Part shown: positions 44,691-55,925 of the stretch, one piece after another
How positions within the stretch are numbered: position 1 is the stretch's first letter
Layout: each line of letters starts with the position of its first letter
NCBI RefSeq assembly: GCF_032452875.1
Contig: NC_083881.1
Coordinates: 61,325,689 to 61,389,688, forward strand
Length of the DNA stretch: 64,000 nucleotides
Direction: 5' to 3'
From: Bos javanicus
Taxonomy: Eukaryota > Chordata > Mammalia > Artiodactyla > Bovidae
The notes under the pieces: model-generated
The model's database searches: none
Seen by the model: the letters and a program-made list of their open reading frames with translations, nothing else
What the model was told of the DNA's origin: nothing
Program-made: the position numbers and the translations under genes

Positions 44691-45035
44691 TATATAGCCT
44701 TGGAATATATAATGAATATATGAATATATAATATTCATTTTTCACCTTCAAGGTGATACAATTCTAGCAATTAGAGTTCTGAGAAGGTTGAAGAACACAT
44801 ACTTCAGCCAGTGATGAGGGGTCATCTCTTTTCTCAGTGGGGCTTAACTAGAAGCAAAAGATCAGACTGACACTATTCTCATAAAGCTCTGGATTACTGG
44901 CAGGTACAGAGGCTATTTGAGAGCAGATACTCTAGGAATTAGACAAGTAGGAGGAAAGCAGGCATCCGACTGCACAAATAAGGAATCTACAAGGACTTTC
45001 TTCAAGAGGATATATATATATATATGAATATATGT
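44691..45035. other. AT-rich stretch with short palindromes
   Basis: ATATAATGAATATATGAATATATAATATTCAT around 44708-44740 (given here only as position) is AT-rich and self-complementary. A (TA)n run lies at 45010-45024. No gene. Confidence 0.45.
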
Positions 45036-45248
45036 ATTTGGCTGTGTCAGGTCTTAGTTACAGCACCCAGACATGTGGGATCTTTCTTTGCAGGGCACAG
45101 ATTCTCTAGTTGTGGTGTGAGGACTCAGTAGGTCTGAGGCAAATGGAAACTTACTTCCCTGACCAGGGATTCGAACCTGAGTCATTCGAATGATGTAATC
45201 CATCATTACAAAATGGATTCTTAATCACTGGACCACCATGGAAGTCCC
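45036..45248 (-). mobile_element. CHR-type SINE with internal insertion
   Basis: Reverse complement with TTGGCTGTGTCAGGTCTTAG, TTCCCTGACCAGGGATTCG and TCACTGGACCACCATGGAAG. An extra block including ATGATGTAATCCATCATTAC, a short palindrome, interrupts the head. Confidence 0.85.
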
Positions 45249-45322
45249 TCCAGCTAAAGGCACCTTATGTGGTTCCTAGGGCAGAATTTGATTACAAAGC
45301 AATTTTGATGACAAAGCTTGGT

Positions 45323-45520
45323 GGTGGTTTAGTTGCTAAGTCATGTCCAATTCTTGCAACCTCATGAACTGTAGTCCACCAGGCTCCTTTGTCCATGGGC
45401 TTCTCCAGGCAAGAATACTGGAGTGTCTTGCCATTTCCTTCTTCAGGGGATCTTCCCAACCCAGGAATCAAACCCTGGTCTCCTGCACTGCAGGCAGATT
45501 CTTTACTGACAAGGGAGACT
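45323..45520 (-). mobile_element. Bov-tA SINE
   Basis: Reverse complement from TTTAGTTGCTAAGTCATGTC to the tRNA head GCAGATTCTTTACTGACAAG. Flanks TGACAAAGCTTGGT (45309-45322) and TGACAAAGCTCGGT (45521-45534) are the target-site duplication. Confidence 0.95.
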
Positions 45521-45534
45521 TGACAAAGCTCGGT

Positions 45535-46751
45535 CACATCCAATAACTACCTAAAGCACAGTATGTAATCAGGATGATTTTGGGACATCTCAGTTCTAAA
45601 TGTTCTGGCCCATTGTCAGATCATGTTTATAATGATGTATCCTGACTTTTGGGTCACAAAATACAGTAACTGTAGAGATAAGATTTTGAAATGTTAACTG
45701 ACAATTATGTATTGAGTATTTACTGTGAATCCAATGTTGTCTCATGGTCACGGAACTGATGAATATTTTTTGAACCATTTAGGGAAATATTGGGATAAAT
45801 ATAATACCTATTAGGAGAAACTCATTGGCAATTGGAGGGAAAAGTAAGAAAAGCACCATAGGAATGGCTTAACTTGGGACTAAACATTGTCATAGGTAAT
45901 GAAATCCAAGCTAGTAGAATGGTGAGGAGGAGGCTGAAGACCGTGATCACAGCGAAGGCTTAATCAGCAACTATTATGAGTCAGACACTGTTCTTAGTGC
46001 TTTGCTTTCCATATGTCATCAATTCTAAATGTGCAATTTTCTTCACATTTGAAACATCAATAACTCACTTGGAGTGTCCAGCACCAGCATTTTATCCATA
46101 CATCAAATCTATGATGTGGATTTGCATAATTATCACATGACTGGATTTATCTCAAGCATCGAATCATACTCTTTCTTTCCATCTCTCTTCCCCAACCTGC
46201 TCTTCCTCAGTCCTCTGCCCACTGAATTCTTTATCCCTACTGCCAAGGAATCCTCAAAAATGTAGGTATCGTGGAAGGTGAGTTATATTCTTGCCTGCAA
46301 ACCTTTTGTGGCTTCCTGGTGGCCTGGGTGGCAGCACCTTCCTTCACAACTTTTACTTCAAGGCATTTAGAGAGCAATTTCAGGGCCATTTCCACTTAGG
46401 TGGACAAAACAGGAGTTTAGAGCAACAACGAATAGCTGGAGTATCTTAGATACATTATCTCTTGCCAAAATAAAAAAACAAAAGTTATCTTGTTCCACTA
46501 GATATTTTCAAATATTGTTTTGTTCCTTAAATTTGTAAAATTCCTCCCCCTCTGCTGCAGCAGGGGCCCCAGTAAAGCCTTGACTGGAAAAAAAAAGTTG
46601 TAAACTTCCTACTGATAGCCACCATCCAAGAATAAGCACATAAAAAAGTACATGGAACAGAAAATCCGAGTAATTTGTGATATTGAAAAACACCTCAGAA
46701 GAACATTGTTAGATGTGTAACCTAAAATATGGATGCTCTAGCATGGTGCCA
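45535..46751. other. Intergenic DNA with an old MIR/L2 trace
   Basis: ACTATTATGAGTCAGACACTG with TTCTTAGTGCTTTGC (45970-46005) resembles antisense MIR. The rest shows nothing I recognise. Confidence 0.4.
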
Positions 46752-46960
46752 GGCTTCCCTTGTAGCTCAGTCAGTAAAGAATCAGCCTGCAATGCAGGAG
46801 ACCCTGGTTTGATTCCTGGGTGAGGAAGATCCCCTGGAGAAGGAAATGGCAACCCACTCCAGTATTCTTGCCTGGAGAATCCCAAGGACAGAGGAGCCTG
46901 GCGGGCTACAGTCCATGGGGCAGCAAGAGTCAGACACGACTTAGCGACTAATCGCCACCA
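46752..46960 (+). mobile_element. Bov-tA SINE
   Basis: Head GGCTTCCCTTGTAGCTCAG, GTTTGATTCCTGGG, Bov-A body, end ACTTAGCGACTAATCGCC. Confidence 0.94.
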
Positions 46961-47169
46961 CAGTATGGTGTCACATAGCAAATGCTCAACAGACTGTGTT
47001 CTATGGAGCTGAGTCCCTTATGATAAAATAAGTGTCCAGATGACTTCACAGACAAGCACAGGAGCATTTCTAACATGGATAGACTGGTTCCAGAAGCTAC
47101 GGAGATAAAGCTGAGGCTCTCAGAGGAGCGAGGGATTACATTGGTTTAAGAGGATTAAAAAATTTCATT

Positions 47170-48340
47170 GAGGAATGAGGTAGCCCTGGAACTGACCCTC
47201 AGAAGGTAAGAAGGATTCCCACAGCAGTGGAGAGGGAGGCTCCAGTGGAGATCTGGGTCAAAGGCGGAAGGCTAGGCATTCAGAGGGCTGCAAGCAGCCT
47301 GATGGGGAGCACACAATGTGTGCAAGTTGGTCAGAGCTGCAGACAGCCAAGGCTCTGAAAACCAGGCAGACCAAGAAGTTCATTCTGAAGTCTGGCAATG
47401 AGAGCTACTGAAAATTCAGTAGCAGGGAAGGTTCACATTGAACTAATGTTTATTTACTGAGTGCATTTTTTTACAGATGAGGCAAATGAGGCTTGGACAG
47501 ATTAAATGACTTGCCCACAGTCAAATGGATTAGAAGGAGCAGACATGGGGTCTTCCCTGGTGGTCCAGTGGCTAAGACTCCAGGCACCCAATGCAGGGGG
47601 CCTGGGTTCATTCCCTGGCCAGGGAACTAGATCCCACATGCTGCAACTAAGAACTGGTGCAGCCAAATAAATAACTATTTAAAAAAGAAAGAAAGTGGCA
47701 GACATGGAATTGTACCAAGTCCCCTCACTTCAGTACTTGGGACATTCACTGTGCTGCAAGGTATGAGCCAGACTAAAGCCAGGGACTGCAGCTGAGAGCA
47801 AATGAAGGATGTTTCCTCTGCATTGACCCACCGAGTCACTCCCACAAATGAAGCATCTCAAACGTAAGCTCATCATGGCCCACCTTCCCAATGAGAAGAG
47901 GCAGAAAGATTTTCTGATCTGAATGTAGAAACTGACTGAAGATGATGGAAGGAGCCAGATGTTCAAACAACTATTTAGTCAGCTTAGCTTTACTACAGTC
48001 TAAACCTTGAGGGCAGCAAGTGCTCTGATCAGACTTGCATTTTTGAAAGATAATTTTGTTAGCAGTGTAGGATCTGGATTAGAGGCAACATGGGAGGCAG
48101 AGAGGTAAGGAGACTTGCAGAGATCCAGATTTGGTGGCCTTGGGCTAAGGAGTAGAAAAGACAAATATGAAGCAGCTAGGAAGTGTACGAGACGAAATTT
48201 GACAACAGAAGGAGAGGAGATAGTCAGAAGTGACTCCAGAGTGTCTGATTTGAGCATTTGGAGAAGAGTCATCCATTGATTGTTGGATGCAAGGCACATT
48301 AATGAGGACAAATTTATAGAACTAGGAAATGGTTATTAGG
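47170..48340 (-). mobile_element. L2 LINE, antisense, with a nested CHR SINE
   Basis: It includes TAGCCCTGGAACTGACCCTC, ATTCAGAGGGCTGCAAGCAG, then after the SINE GTGCTCTGATCAGACTTGC, GAAAGATAATTTTGTTAGC and AAGTGACTCCAGAGTGTCTG. These match the antisense L2 body as I remember it. The block at 47440-47548 resembles antisense MIR and may be a separate element. Confidence 0.6.
47549..47697 (+). mobile_element. CHR-type SINE (short)
   Basis: Head GTCTTCCCTGGTGGTCCAGTG, GGTTCATTCCCTGG, CTGCAACTAAGAACTGGTGC, A-rich tail. The target-site duplication GCAGACATGG lies at 47539-47548 and 47698-47707. Confidence 0.94.
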
Positions 48341-48744
48341 AAAGGAGAAATAAAGAAAAGAGGATGGGAGAGAAAAGATGTGACAGCCATACAAGCAGAA
48401 GAGTCAAAAGGAGTCACTGGTCAGAAACAGCAACTTAGCTGGGGCAGAGGCTGAGCTCTGTGTGGGGATCTTACTTCTCTTCTGCTCTCTCTCACCAGCT
48501 TAGACTTCAACATTGTCTTGAGGGTTAATCATGTGTTACCATCAGAAAGTTTCTCTTTTCTGCTCCCTAATTTCCTCTCAGGAAAAGCTAAATCTCCTTC
48601 AAAACGAATATATTCCGAATGACATAAAAAATTGAGCAAAATGAAAACAATCTTCCTTTGAAGACACAAATAAAGTCCCCAACAGTAAACACTTCTGTCA
48701 CCAAAGGAGAAAACGTCTGGAAGACTGTTGGTTTAGGAATAAGG

Positions 48745-49180
48745 TGATCAACTTGTCCCCAAATCTAGGAATCATTTTTGATCTCCTCACTTGTTCTCTG
48801 ACACAAATCTAGGCCTAAAACCAAATTCTGGGAGCTCAACCTCAAAAGTGTATCCAAATCCATTTACTTCTCCAATCAGTAGCCGGGGCCGGGGGGAGGG
48901 GTGGTGGTGGGCTTTGAAAAATAACTCCCAATTTCTTACCACGGCCCATGAGGCTTTCCAGACCTGGCCCCGGCCTGGCTCTCTTATCTCATTTCATCTC
49001 CCTCCCTCGGCTCCAGTCACATCCAGAGCCTTCTCACTTGTCCTTCACTTCTCCTGGACTCCTCTCTGCTCTGATCTCCAGGAGGCTGGCTCCCTCTGGT
49101 CACTCTGGTATCAGCTCAGATGTTTCCTCAGTAGAGAGACCTGCTCTGACCACGTGTCCTGTACAGGACAGATGTTGCCT
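48745..49180 (+). mobile_element. L2 LINE fragment, sense
   Basis: CCCAAATCTAGGAATCATTT, ATCTCCTCACTTG, CCCATGAGGCTTTCCAGACC and CTCAGATGTTTCCTCAGTAG match sense L2. It creates a 212-codon chance frame (48791-49429). Confidence 0.68.
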
Positions 49181-49499
49181 GGGGAGCAGGAGCTGGACTG
49201 GAGCCTTTTGGACCCTTGCCCGGGAGAACAGCTTGGGAGGGTAATGGGCTTCAACAGAAGGCGTCTGTATGGAGGGGAGCCCTGGAATCAGGGGCAGAGA
49301 GGCGGGGAAAGGCAGCCACATAGCCCCCAGCACAAGAGTGGCAGCTGGAGAGGCCCAGAGAGGGGGTTTATGGAGACACAGAGAAGTACTCAGGTAACAA
49401 AAACAAGGAAACAAATAATAAGAATTTAGTGTTCGAAGACCCTGACAACTGGAAGCAAGCTCTGACTGCCAAGTAAGAACTCTTGATTCCTTTTCTCTT

Positions 49500-49699
49500 G
49501 AAAGTGAAAGTGAAGGTCACTCAGTCATGTCCCACTCTTTGCAACCCCATGGACTCTACAGTCTATGGCATTCTCCAGGCCAGAATACAGGAGTAGGTAG
49601 CCTTTTCCTTCTCCAGGGGATCTTCTCAACCCAGGGATCGAATCCAGGTCTCTGGCATTGTAGGCAGATTCTTTACCAGCTGAGCCACCAGGGAAGCCC
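49500..49699 (-). mobile_element. Bov-tA SINE
   Basis: Reverse complement with the GAAAGTGAAAGTGAAGGTCAC tail side (read in parts), ATTCTCCAGGCCAGAATAC, and the tRNA head ending CACCAGGGAAGCCC. Confidence 0.95.
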
Positions 49700-50444
49700 A
49701 AGAATACCGGGGTATCCTTTCCTCTTATTCTTCGGCAAATTCCAGAATGGAAGATGGAGGGGGTAAGCAGAGAAGGGATGGTAAGTGCTCAGAACCCCTC
49801 CCTACGGCAGGGTGGCCACTTCCTGCAGGCCCTAACAAAGGACAAGACCAGAAGAAATCTCTCTTGGAGTGCAGGCTGATGAGTTGATACATTCATAGGA
49901 CTTGCCATTCTGATTTCTGAATTGAGAGATGTTGCCTGTTTGTAAACTTTCAGTGACTGCAGGGCTTTCTGCTACCTAAGAGTACTCTGAAAGATCTTAA
50001 GAGCTGCTGGAAGCATCAGGTGAAAACCTAACTTAGAGATAAAAATAAAGCCATACTGTGATCATGTCCCAGGAGCCATGCTACCACCAAGCTGTTTACA
50101 CTGACTAGCAGCCCAGCCTGGAGCTGAGCCTGAATCTGTGTGTTTCCTGGGCCCTCAGCCTGAAGCTGTAAAATGTGATCAAGTCTTCAATAGTAAGTAT
50201 AGGGTGACCAGTCTCATCTACTCCATCTGTTTTGTTCAGAGACATTCCCATGTTTTAAACATTAGCCTTGATTTTGCTCAAGAAATGGTAGATGAACTGA
50301 CTCTATTCTTCTTTAGGAATTCTCAAAGCTGTTTTGGAAGGATCTTGTCATTTTTTTTTCCTTTTCTTTTAAAGGATTTGATTTTCTGTGCTCATTCAAG
50401 TGATGTATTTGAATATACACATTTCTTTGAGTCTTTCCTGTCTG
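49700..50444. other. Single-copy intergenic DNA
   Basis: No gene recognised. A T-rich tract lies at 50350-50371. Confidence 0.45.
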
Positions 50445-50575
50445 AGCCATGAGAGGGTCTTAAATCAGACCCCTGGGTTTGGATCCTGATTTCACCACTT
50501 ACTACTTGTGTGACCTTGGATAAGTCATTTACCCTGGTTGCCTCTTTGTGAAATGAGGCCAAGAGTATCTCATGG

Positions 50576-51300
50576 TGTAACCAACCAGGGTTCTTGGCCT
50601 CCTTAAAAATAGAAATTGATGAGGCCAGACAAGAAATTCAGGCAAGGCTTTATTGGGGCTCCTGCTTCAGCAGGGAGGAGTGAAAACAAATACCAGGTTG
50701 CTTTGCTCACTCCCAGAGTGAGGGCAAGCTGGTCCCTTAAATGGGGTGAGGGTGGGAATGGATTATTGGGTGGGCTTGGAGGGGTAGTTAGGTGATTGGT
50801 GGTGTGTGCAGGGTGCATGCATGCTGCTGCTGCTGCTGCTAAGTCTCTTCAGTTGTGTCCGACTCTGTGCGACCCCATAGACGGCAGCCCACCAGGCTCT
50901 GCCATCCCTGGGATTCTCCAGGCAAGAATACTGGAGTGGGTTGCCACTTCCTTCTCTAATGCATGAAAGTGAAAAGTGAAAGTGACCGACTCTTAGCGAC
51001 CCCATGGACTGCAGCCTACCAGGCTCCTCTGCCCATGGGATTTTCCAGGCAAGAGTACTGGAGTGGGGTGCCATTGCATGCATAGCGCCCTACTTTTGCA
51101 CTCAGCTCCTCAGAAGTGGCAGTTGGATGTTTTGTCTTTTTGTATCTTCTTGTACATAATTTAGGCCAACTGTGCATGCACAAAGTTATTCTTAGCCTTA
51201 AAGTTTCTTTGTATCCTGTTGCTCAAGCAGACATTTGCGCAGATACAAGCACTGCCGCAAGGGATCCCAGGCCCCATGTTTCAGGTCCCAACCTGACTCA
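50576..51300 (-). mobile_element. Solo ERV LTR (same family as 16211-16677), with nested Bov-A2
   Basis: Reading the minus strand it begins TGAGTCAGGTTGGGACC and ends CCCTGGTTGGTTACA, so it has TG...CA termini. AATAAA at 50654-50649, followed by a short R/U5-like segment, fits an LTR polyadenylation signal. A Bov-A2 at 50823-51074 interrupts it. I see no gag, pol or env sequence beside it, so it is a solo LTR formed by recombination between paired LTRs. Confidence 0.8.
50823..51074 (-). mobile_element. Bov-A2 SINE dimer in the LTR
   Basis: Reverse complement with a CTGCTGCTGCTGCTGCTAAG start. TGCATGCAT at 50814-50822 and 51075-51083 is the target-site duplication. The linker region is shortened (AAGTGAAAGTGACCGACTC). 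Confidence 0.95.
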
Positions 51301-51375
51301 TGATAGCGGAAGGATTTAGTAACGATGTGTATCTGAAGCGCTTAGCACGGTGCCCAGCAATGAAGATGAACACAA

Positions 51376-51774
51376 GGTTGTTTGTTACTGTTGAACTGTT
51401 ATCCAACCCTGAAATTTCCAGGATATGGGCAAGACTTGGCATATAAAATTCAGCTCTTAAGGGTAAATGTACCAGAGAACTGGCTTCTTACTTGAGTAAT
51501 TTGTTTATGTACCACAAATATATCTTTTTTCCAAGATAAGCACTTCTTATCCAATACAGAATGTACCATGGGCACCATGAGATGAAGACAGCAACCATTC
51601 TCACGAATGATTTCTCACAAAACCTTCCTAAGAAGCTTGGGCATTGGGCAGATGCATGGACTCAGGATAATGCAGAGGAAGAAAGCTTGCTTAGTTATTG
51701 ATAGTTTGGGGTTCTGGAAACTTTATATTGTCCCTTTAAACATGTCTGAGATTTTGTTGGCAAATTCTCCAGAG
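51376..51774. other. Single-copy stretch
   Basis: No recognised feature. Confidence 0.45.
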
Positions 51775-51911
51775 GGTGTGTGTGTGTGTGTTAGTCACTC
51801 AGTCGTGTCTGACTCTTTGCGACTCCATGGACTGTAGCCCACCAGGCTCCTTTGTCTGTGGGATTCTCCAGGCAAGAATACTGGAGTGGGTTGCCATTTC
51901 CTTCTCCAGAG
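51775..51911 (-). mobile_element. Bov-A SINE with GT-repeat tail
   Basis: A GTGTGTGTGTGTGTG tail, then CACTCAGTCGTGTCTGACTC and CCATTTCCTTCTCCAGAGG. Confidence 0.93.
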
Positions 51912-52059
51912 GGGGGCTGTCCCCAAACTGGGGATTTTCAGAATTGCTGAGATAATTTAGGAACTCACAGCAAGGGAGACTGGGAAATACAACCCAGCTG
52001 AGAGAATCACCTGCCCCTTCAAAGAGACCCAAACAAAATTTTTCACTTCATCTTATAGT

Positions 52060-52490
52060 ACTTTGCCAAAACCCTGTTGATCAAACAAAAAACTTAGGAA
52101 TCACACTGATTTCCTCCCTTCTCTTCATTCCCTAAAACCAGTCCATGAGCAACTCTTAATGTTTCTATTTCTGAAATGTTCTCAGCATCCATTCACTTCT
52201 ACCCATCTTCAAAGCCATTCCTCTGCTCCTTGCATCTCTCTCCAGGGCTGCTGCAGTGCTTCCTAAATGGTTCCTGCTTCCATTTCTGCCTCCTTCCAAT
52301 CCATTCTCCTGTTAACTCCTGTCTTCTTTTCAGCATTCATCACCATCTTAAGTTACTGTGATCATTTCTTTATGTCATTATTGTCCGTTTTCTCCATTAG
52401 TACACGAGGGCACGGGACAAGTCTGTTTTATTCTTCACTGTATCTCAACTTTGAACACATGGAAGCTTCTTGAGAAATTCCTATGGAGTA
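52060..52490 (+). mobile_element. L2 LINE, sense, 3' end
   Basis: AAAAACTTAGGAATCACACTG, TTTCCTCCCTTCTCTTCATTC, CTTCCAATCCATTCTCCTG, GAGGGCACGGGACAAGTCTG, ending in GGAGTAAATGAAAGAGG, following L2 order with an internal deletion. Confidence 0.75.
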
Positions 52491-53173
52491 AATGAAAGAG
52501 GAGGTGAATACAGAACTTTAAAAATGAAATCACGTTCGGAGTTTGCCTACTCAGAAAATTTTCCCAAGTTTGACTTCCCAGAATGGTGGGAATGCAGTAA
52601 AAGGACCTTGTATATTTTGACGACTCCTGAAAAGAACATGAAAACGATATACTGGAAACACAATTTGGAGCAAGGGTTGCAAACACAAATGTCTCAGAGC
52701 TCAAGCAGGTAACAAATGGGGAGGCTGCAATGTGTCAGCCACAGTGAGTGGTGGGGGCCCTCACAAGCTGGAGACCCCCAACTTCAGCTAACACAATCTT
52801 ATCAACTCCAGCTGACTGTATGTAAGCAACAATAAGGACCCAGGGATGAAAGATCTTCCAAGTTTTCAAAGATGGGAAGTTAGTATATTATTTAGAATTA
52901 GGTTTGGCTGGGAGTAATGACCTGCAAAGCCCATCCAAGTCTTTCCCCTCCAAGTCCATCTCCTGGCCATGCTAGACCTTCTGGCTGGGAAAGCCGTCCT
53001 GTGGAAACCACTGGATCTGCAGGCAAACTTCCTCTCTTGAATCCTTGTTCTGCCACGTACTGGCTGAACAGACCATAAATAATTTTTAAACTGTAAATGG
53101 GAACAGTGTTCCCTTTACCTGTTTCACGAGGATTTGGGGAGGACTCTCGGGCATCACTTATGTAAAAGCCCAT
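52491..53173. other. Single-copy intergenic DNA
   Basis: No gene recognised; short frames on both strands lack codon structure. Confidence 0.45.
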
Positions 53174-53498
53174 TGTTTATTTATTTTAAAAAATAATCTA
53201 TTTGTTTGGCTGGGCTGGCTCTTCCTTGCTGCGTGGGGGCTTTCTCCAGTTGTGGAAAGCAGGGCCCACTCTCTAGTTGTGGCGTGAGGGCTTCTCATTG
53301 CAGTGGCTCCTCTTGTTGCACAGCACGAGCTCTAGAGCGTTCGGATTTCAGTAGTCGTGGCACGTGGGCTCAGTAGCTGTGGCTCCCAGGCTTGGTTGCT
53401 CCAAGGCATGTAGGATCTTCCCAGATCAGGGATTGAACCCAGGTCTCCTGCACTGGCAGGCGGTAGTTCATCTACCAATGAGCCACCAGGGAAGCCCA
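53174..53498 (-). mobile_element. CHR-type SINE (long)
   Basis: Reverse complement: A/T tail at left, TTGGCTGGGCTGGCTCTTCC, GAGCTCTAGAGCGTTCGG, GGATCTTCCCAGATCAGGG, ending CACCAGGGAAGCCC. Confidence 0.93.
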
Positions 53499-53549
53499 AA
53501 GCCCTTTGTTTAAAAGAAACAAGATATCTAAGCAGCTATGTACACAAAT

Positions 53550-53662
53550 TTGCCTTTTCATACTGTTCAAGGGGTTCTCAAGGCAAGAATACTGAAGTGG
53601 TTTGCCATTCCCTTCTCCAGTGGACCACATTCTGTCAGACCCCTCCACCATGACCCATCCAG
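53550..53662 (-). mobile_element. BovB 5'-region fragment, antisense
   Basis: The reverse complement of about 29010-29125 of the long BovB, including CCTTTTCATACTGTTCA, GTGGTTTGCCATTCCC and GGACCACATTCTGTCAGACC. It is the only BovB fragment here not from the 3' end. Confidence 0.88.
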
Positions 53663-53912
53663 ATTGTTCTGGAGCAGGAAAGATCATGTAATGCCCTTTA
53701 TTCCCCTCTCCTCCAGAAGTGGAAACTGTTTTTGATAAACCAGAGACATCCTCTCAAGTTAATAAATTCCAAACAACGTACAGTAGTTAAGTGATGCAAA
53801 AAACAAGGTTGCAAAGAGGAAGGGGGCTCAGCTGGCAACTGGCAGGGTTGCTGGTGCAGGAACACCTTGCACAGAAACGCAATGCATGAGCCCTTGAGTT
53901 TGCTGGGTCGAT

Positions 53913-53968
53913 GAACACCAAGCTTTGGCAGTGGGTGGACGAACGCCAAGCTTTGGCAGTAGGTGGCT
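53913..53968. repeat. 28-bp tandem duplication
   Basis: GAACACCAAGCTTTGGCAGT at 53913 recurs as GAACGCCAAGCTTTGGCAGT at 53941. Both are followed by RGGTGG. Confidence 0.92.
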
Positions 53969-54002
53969 TCTGCTGAGTAATGCCAGAGGGGACGCCAGAG
54001 TC

Positions 54003-55925
54003 ACAGGTTTTGCTTTATTATTATTTCTAAAAGTTTCAGAACCTAAAGTTCCCTAAAAGCCCTTTCTCAAAGAATCACAAAATGATAAAGACTTGGTAAA
54101 ACTGTAGTTTTGTGTATGATGGAGTCTTGTAGAGTGATCGGAAGGAAGCCCAGATCTGTAGTTTGAGAGAGAAACCTAGCTTGACCATAAAATGAGGTTA
54201 CACTGCAGAACAGTTCACACCACATATATCTCAATGTCTAAAAACCAGCCTCCTAGTTATTTCACCATCAGAGTCAGGATATACAACCATGACAGTGCGG
54301 GTATGCATGCTAAGTCACTTCAGTCACGTCTGACTCTTTGTGACCCTATGGACCACAGCCTACCAGGCTCCTCTGTCCATGGGATTTTCCGGGAGAGAAT
54401 ACTGGAGGGGGTTGCCATTTTCTTCTCCAGGGGATCTTCCCCATCCCAGGATCGAACCCGCATCTCTTCATCTCCTGCACTGGCAAGCAGGTTCTTTACC
54501 ACTAGTGCCACCTGGGAAGCCCACGGCAGTGACTGGCCAGACTCTAAATCTCTCAGCCTTACACAGGGCTGTCATTTAATGTTTAATGAATAAATATACA
54601 GTCCACTGAAGGAAGGAAGGACACTGCCCGCCTGTGTTTGAGGAATAACATAGCTGGCAGGTAACGAGGCCAAGGATCTGAATTTTTAGCCAGCTTGTGT
54701 CAATTCTCTGGACTATGTCAGATAAACATACACCATCAGACTGTGCATTTCTGCTAAACACAGAGTTTATTGGTATCATTCAGTACAACTTTAGTCCTGC
54801 CTTTCCCAACCCCAGGCATGTTGACAGTCCTTTAAAAATCAGGCTACATTCCTTTGGAGGAAAATACGTCCACTTAACATGTTTAAAGAAATGCTAGAAA
54901 ATTTTATTCCTATCAAAAAAAATTTTTTTATTTACCCTCTCAGCTACTTGACTTCTAACAGACTGCATGTTGATCTAAAGTCCATGTGACTTCACACCAA
55001 CCAGGTACTAACTTCCTAAAGTGATTTCTTTGCAGATACCAAATGACACAGTCCTTAGCTATGCAGAGAGGCCTAAGGGAAGCCGACATGTCCCAGATTT
55101 TCTCCCTCTTGTGAGCCCAGTCTTTGATTGGGCCAGAGGTCTTACTGGAGAGAAAAAATACTCAAGAAAACAAGCAAAGTGGAAAGCTGGAAAAATGCAA
55201 CATCTGCAGAGCCCTGAAGGCGTCTGAAGTGACCAAAATTGTAATACTGTTTGTTCAGAGGCTGATGTGGACCCCAGCCTGGGGGGATGCTGAAGACAGG
55301 TGAGAGAGAAATGGGTGTGACTGTTATCACCGAGCCCTCCTTGGGACACACTGGTTGTTGGTGGGGTTAGTTCCTATAAAATTGGATCTGAATCTGTGTC
55401 ATAGGGAGCTAAGGAAACAAGAGTAACAGTTTTCCTGTTTCTTGATTCCTCATTCAAGAAAGTTGGGTGAAAGCCAGCTTTTAAGTAAGCTTTGTGATAG
55501 TAGTATTTTAAAATAAAGGAATAATGAAGGAATAAGCTGGCCTGAAACAGTGCATATTGCCGTGGCCAGGAGAGCACAGAACTGACCATGACTCAGCCGG
55601 AAATCCACCCCTCCCATTTTTCTGTTTCCTAAACTGGCCCGTGGCTTTTGCTCACCATTTTTCTATCAGACCACACTGGAGGAGTTACAAGAGACAAACT
55701 GAACACACATTTGTGGTTTATTACCCTATGGGAATACTGTGCCAGTGCATTTATGTGATATACAGGAGGCTGAGAATGTCTCAACAGGCGAAGACAGCAT
55801 CCCAAAGCCCTTGGCCGTGCTCCCACGCAGCAAGAGCAACCTCTTCTTCAAGGTTCCTCAACAGTATCCAGGATGTGAGGGGCACCAAGGAAGTCCCTCT
55901 GCCCTTCGGCTGGTGGAACACTCTG
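54003..55925 (-). other. BAALC: Putative BAALC 3' UTR
   Basis: Sequence following the BAALC stop codon in transcription order. The human 3' UTR is, from memory, around 2 kb, so the distal AATAATAAAG signal on the minus strand (about 54017-54010) is a plausible end. Other AATAAA signals lie near 55722, 54910 and 54770 and could give shorter forms. A Bov-tA at 54305-54522 lies inside. The short frames here (for example 55059-55349) are not genes. Confidence 0.45.
54305..54522 (-). mobile_element. Bov-tA SINE (within putative BAALC 3' UTR)
   Basis: Reverse complement: TGCTAAGTCACTTCAGTCAC, GGGATTTTCCGGGAGAGAAT, the tRNA head GGTTCTTTACCACTAGTGCC, ending CACCTGGGAAGCCC. On BAALC RNA it would be in SINE sense orientation. 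Confidence 0.94.

Larger units (their letters stand above)
50445..51375 (+). mobile_element. MIR SINE split by an ERV LTR
   Basis: The left part (50445-50575) has CTGGGTTTGGATCCTGATTTC, ACTTGTGTGACCTTGGAT and GAGGCCAAGAGTATCTCATG. The right part (51303-51375) resumes with AGGATTTAGTAACGATG and GAAGCGCTTAGCACGGTGCC. Confidence 0.8.

Noticed and set aside
48791..49429. 212-codon plus-strand frame.
   Set aside because: It runs through an old L2 fragment and then low-complexity single-copy DNA, with no domain.
50576..51300. Possible intact provirus.
   Set aside because: Only one LTR is present, MIR sequence continues directly on both sides, and no gag, pol or env-like frame adjoins it.
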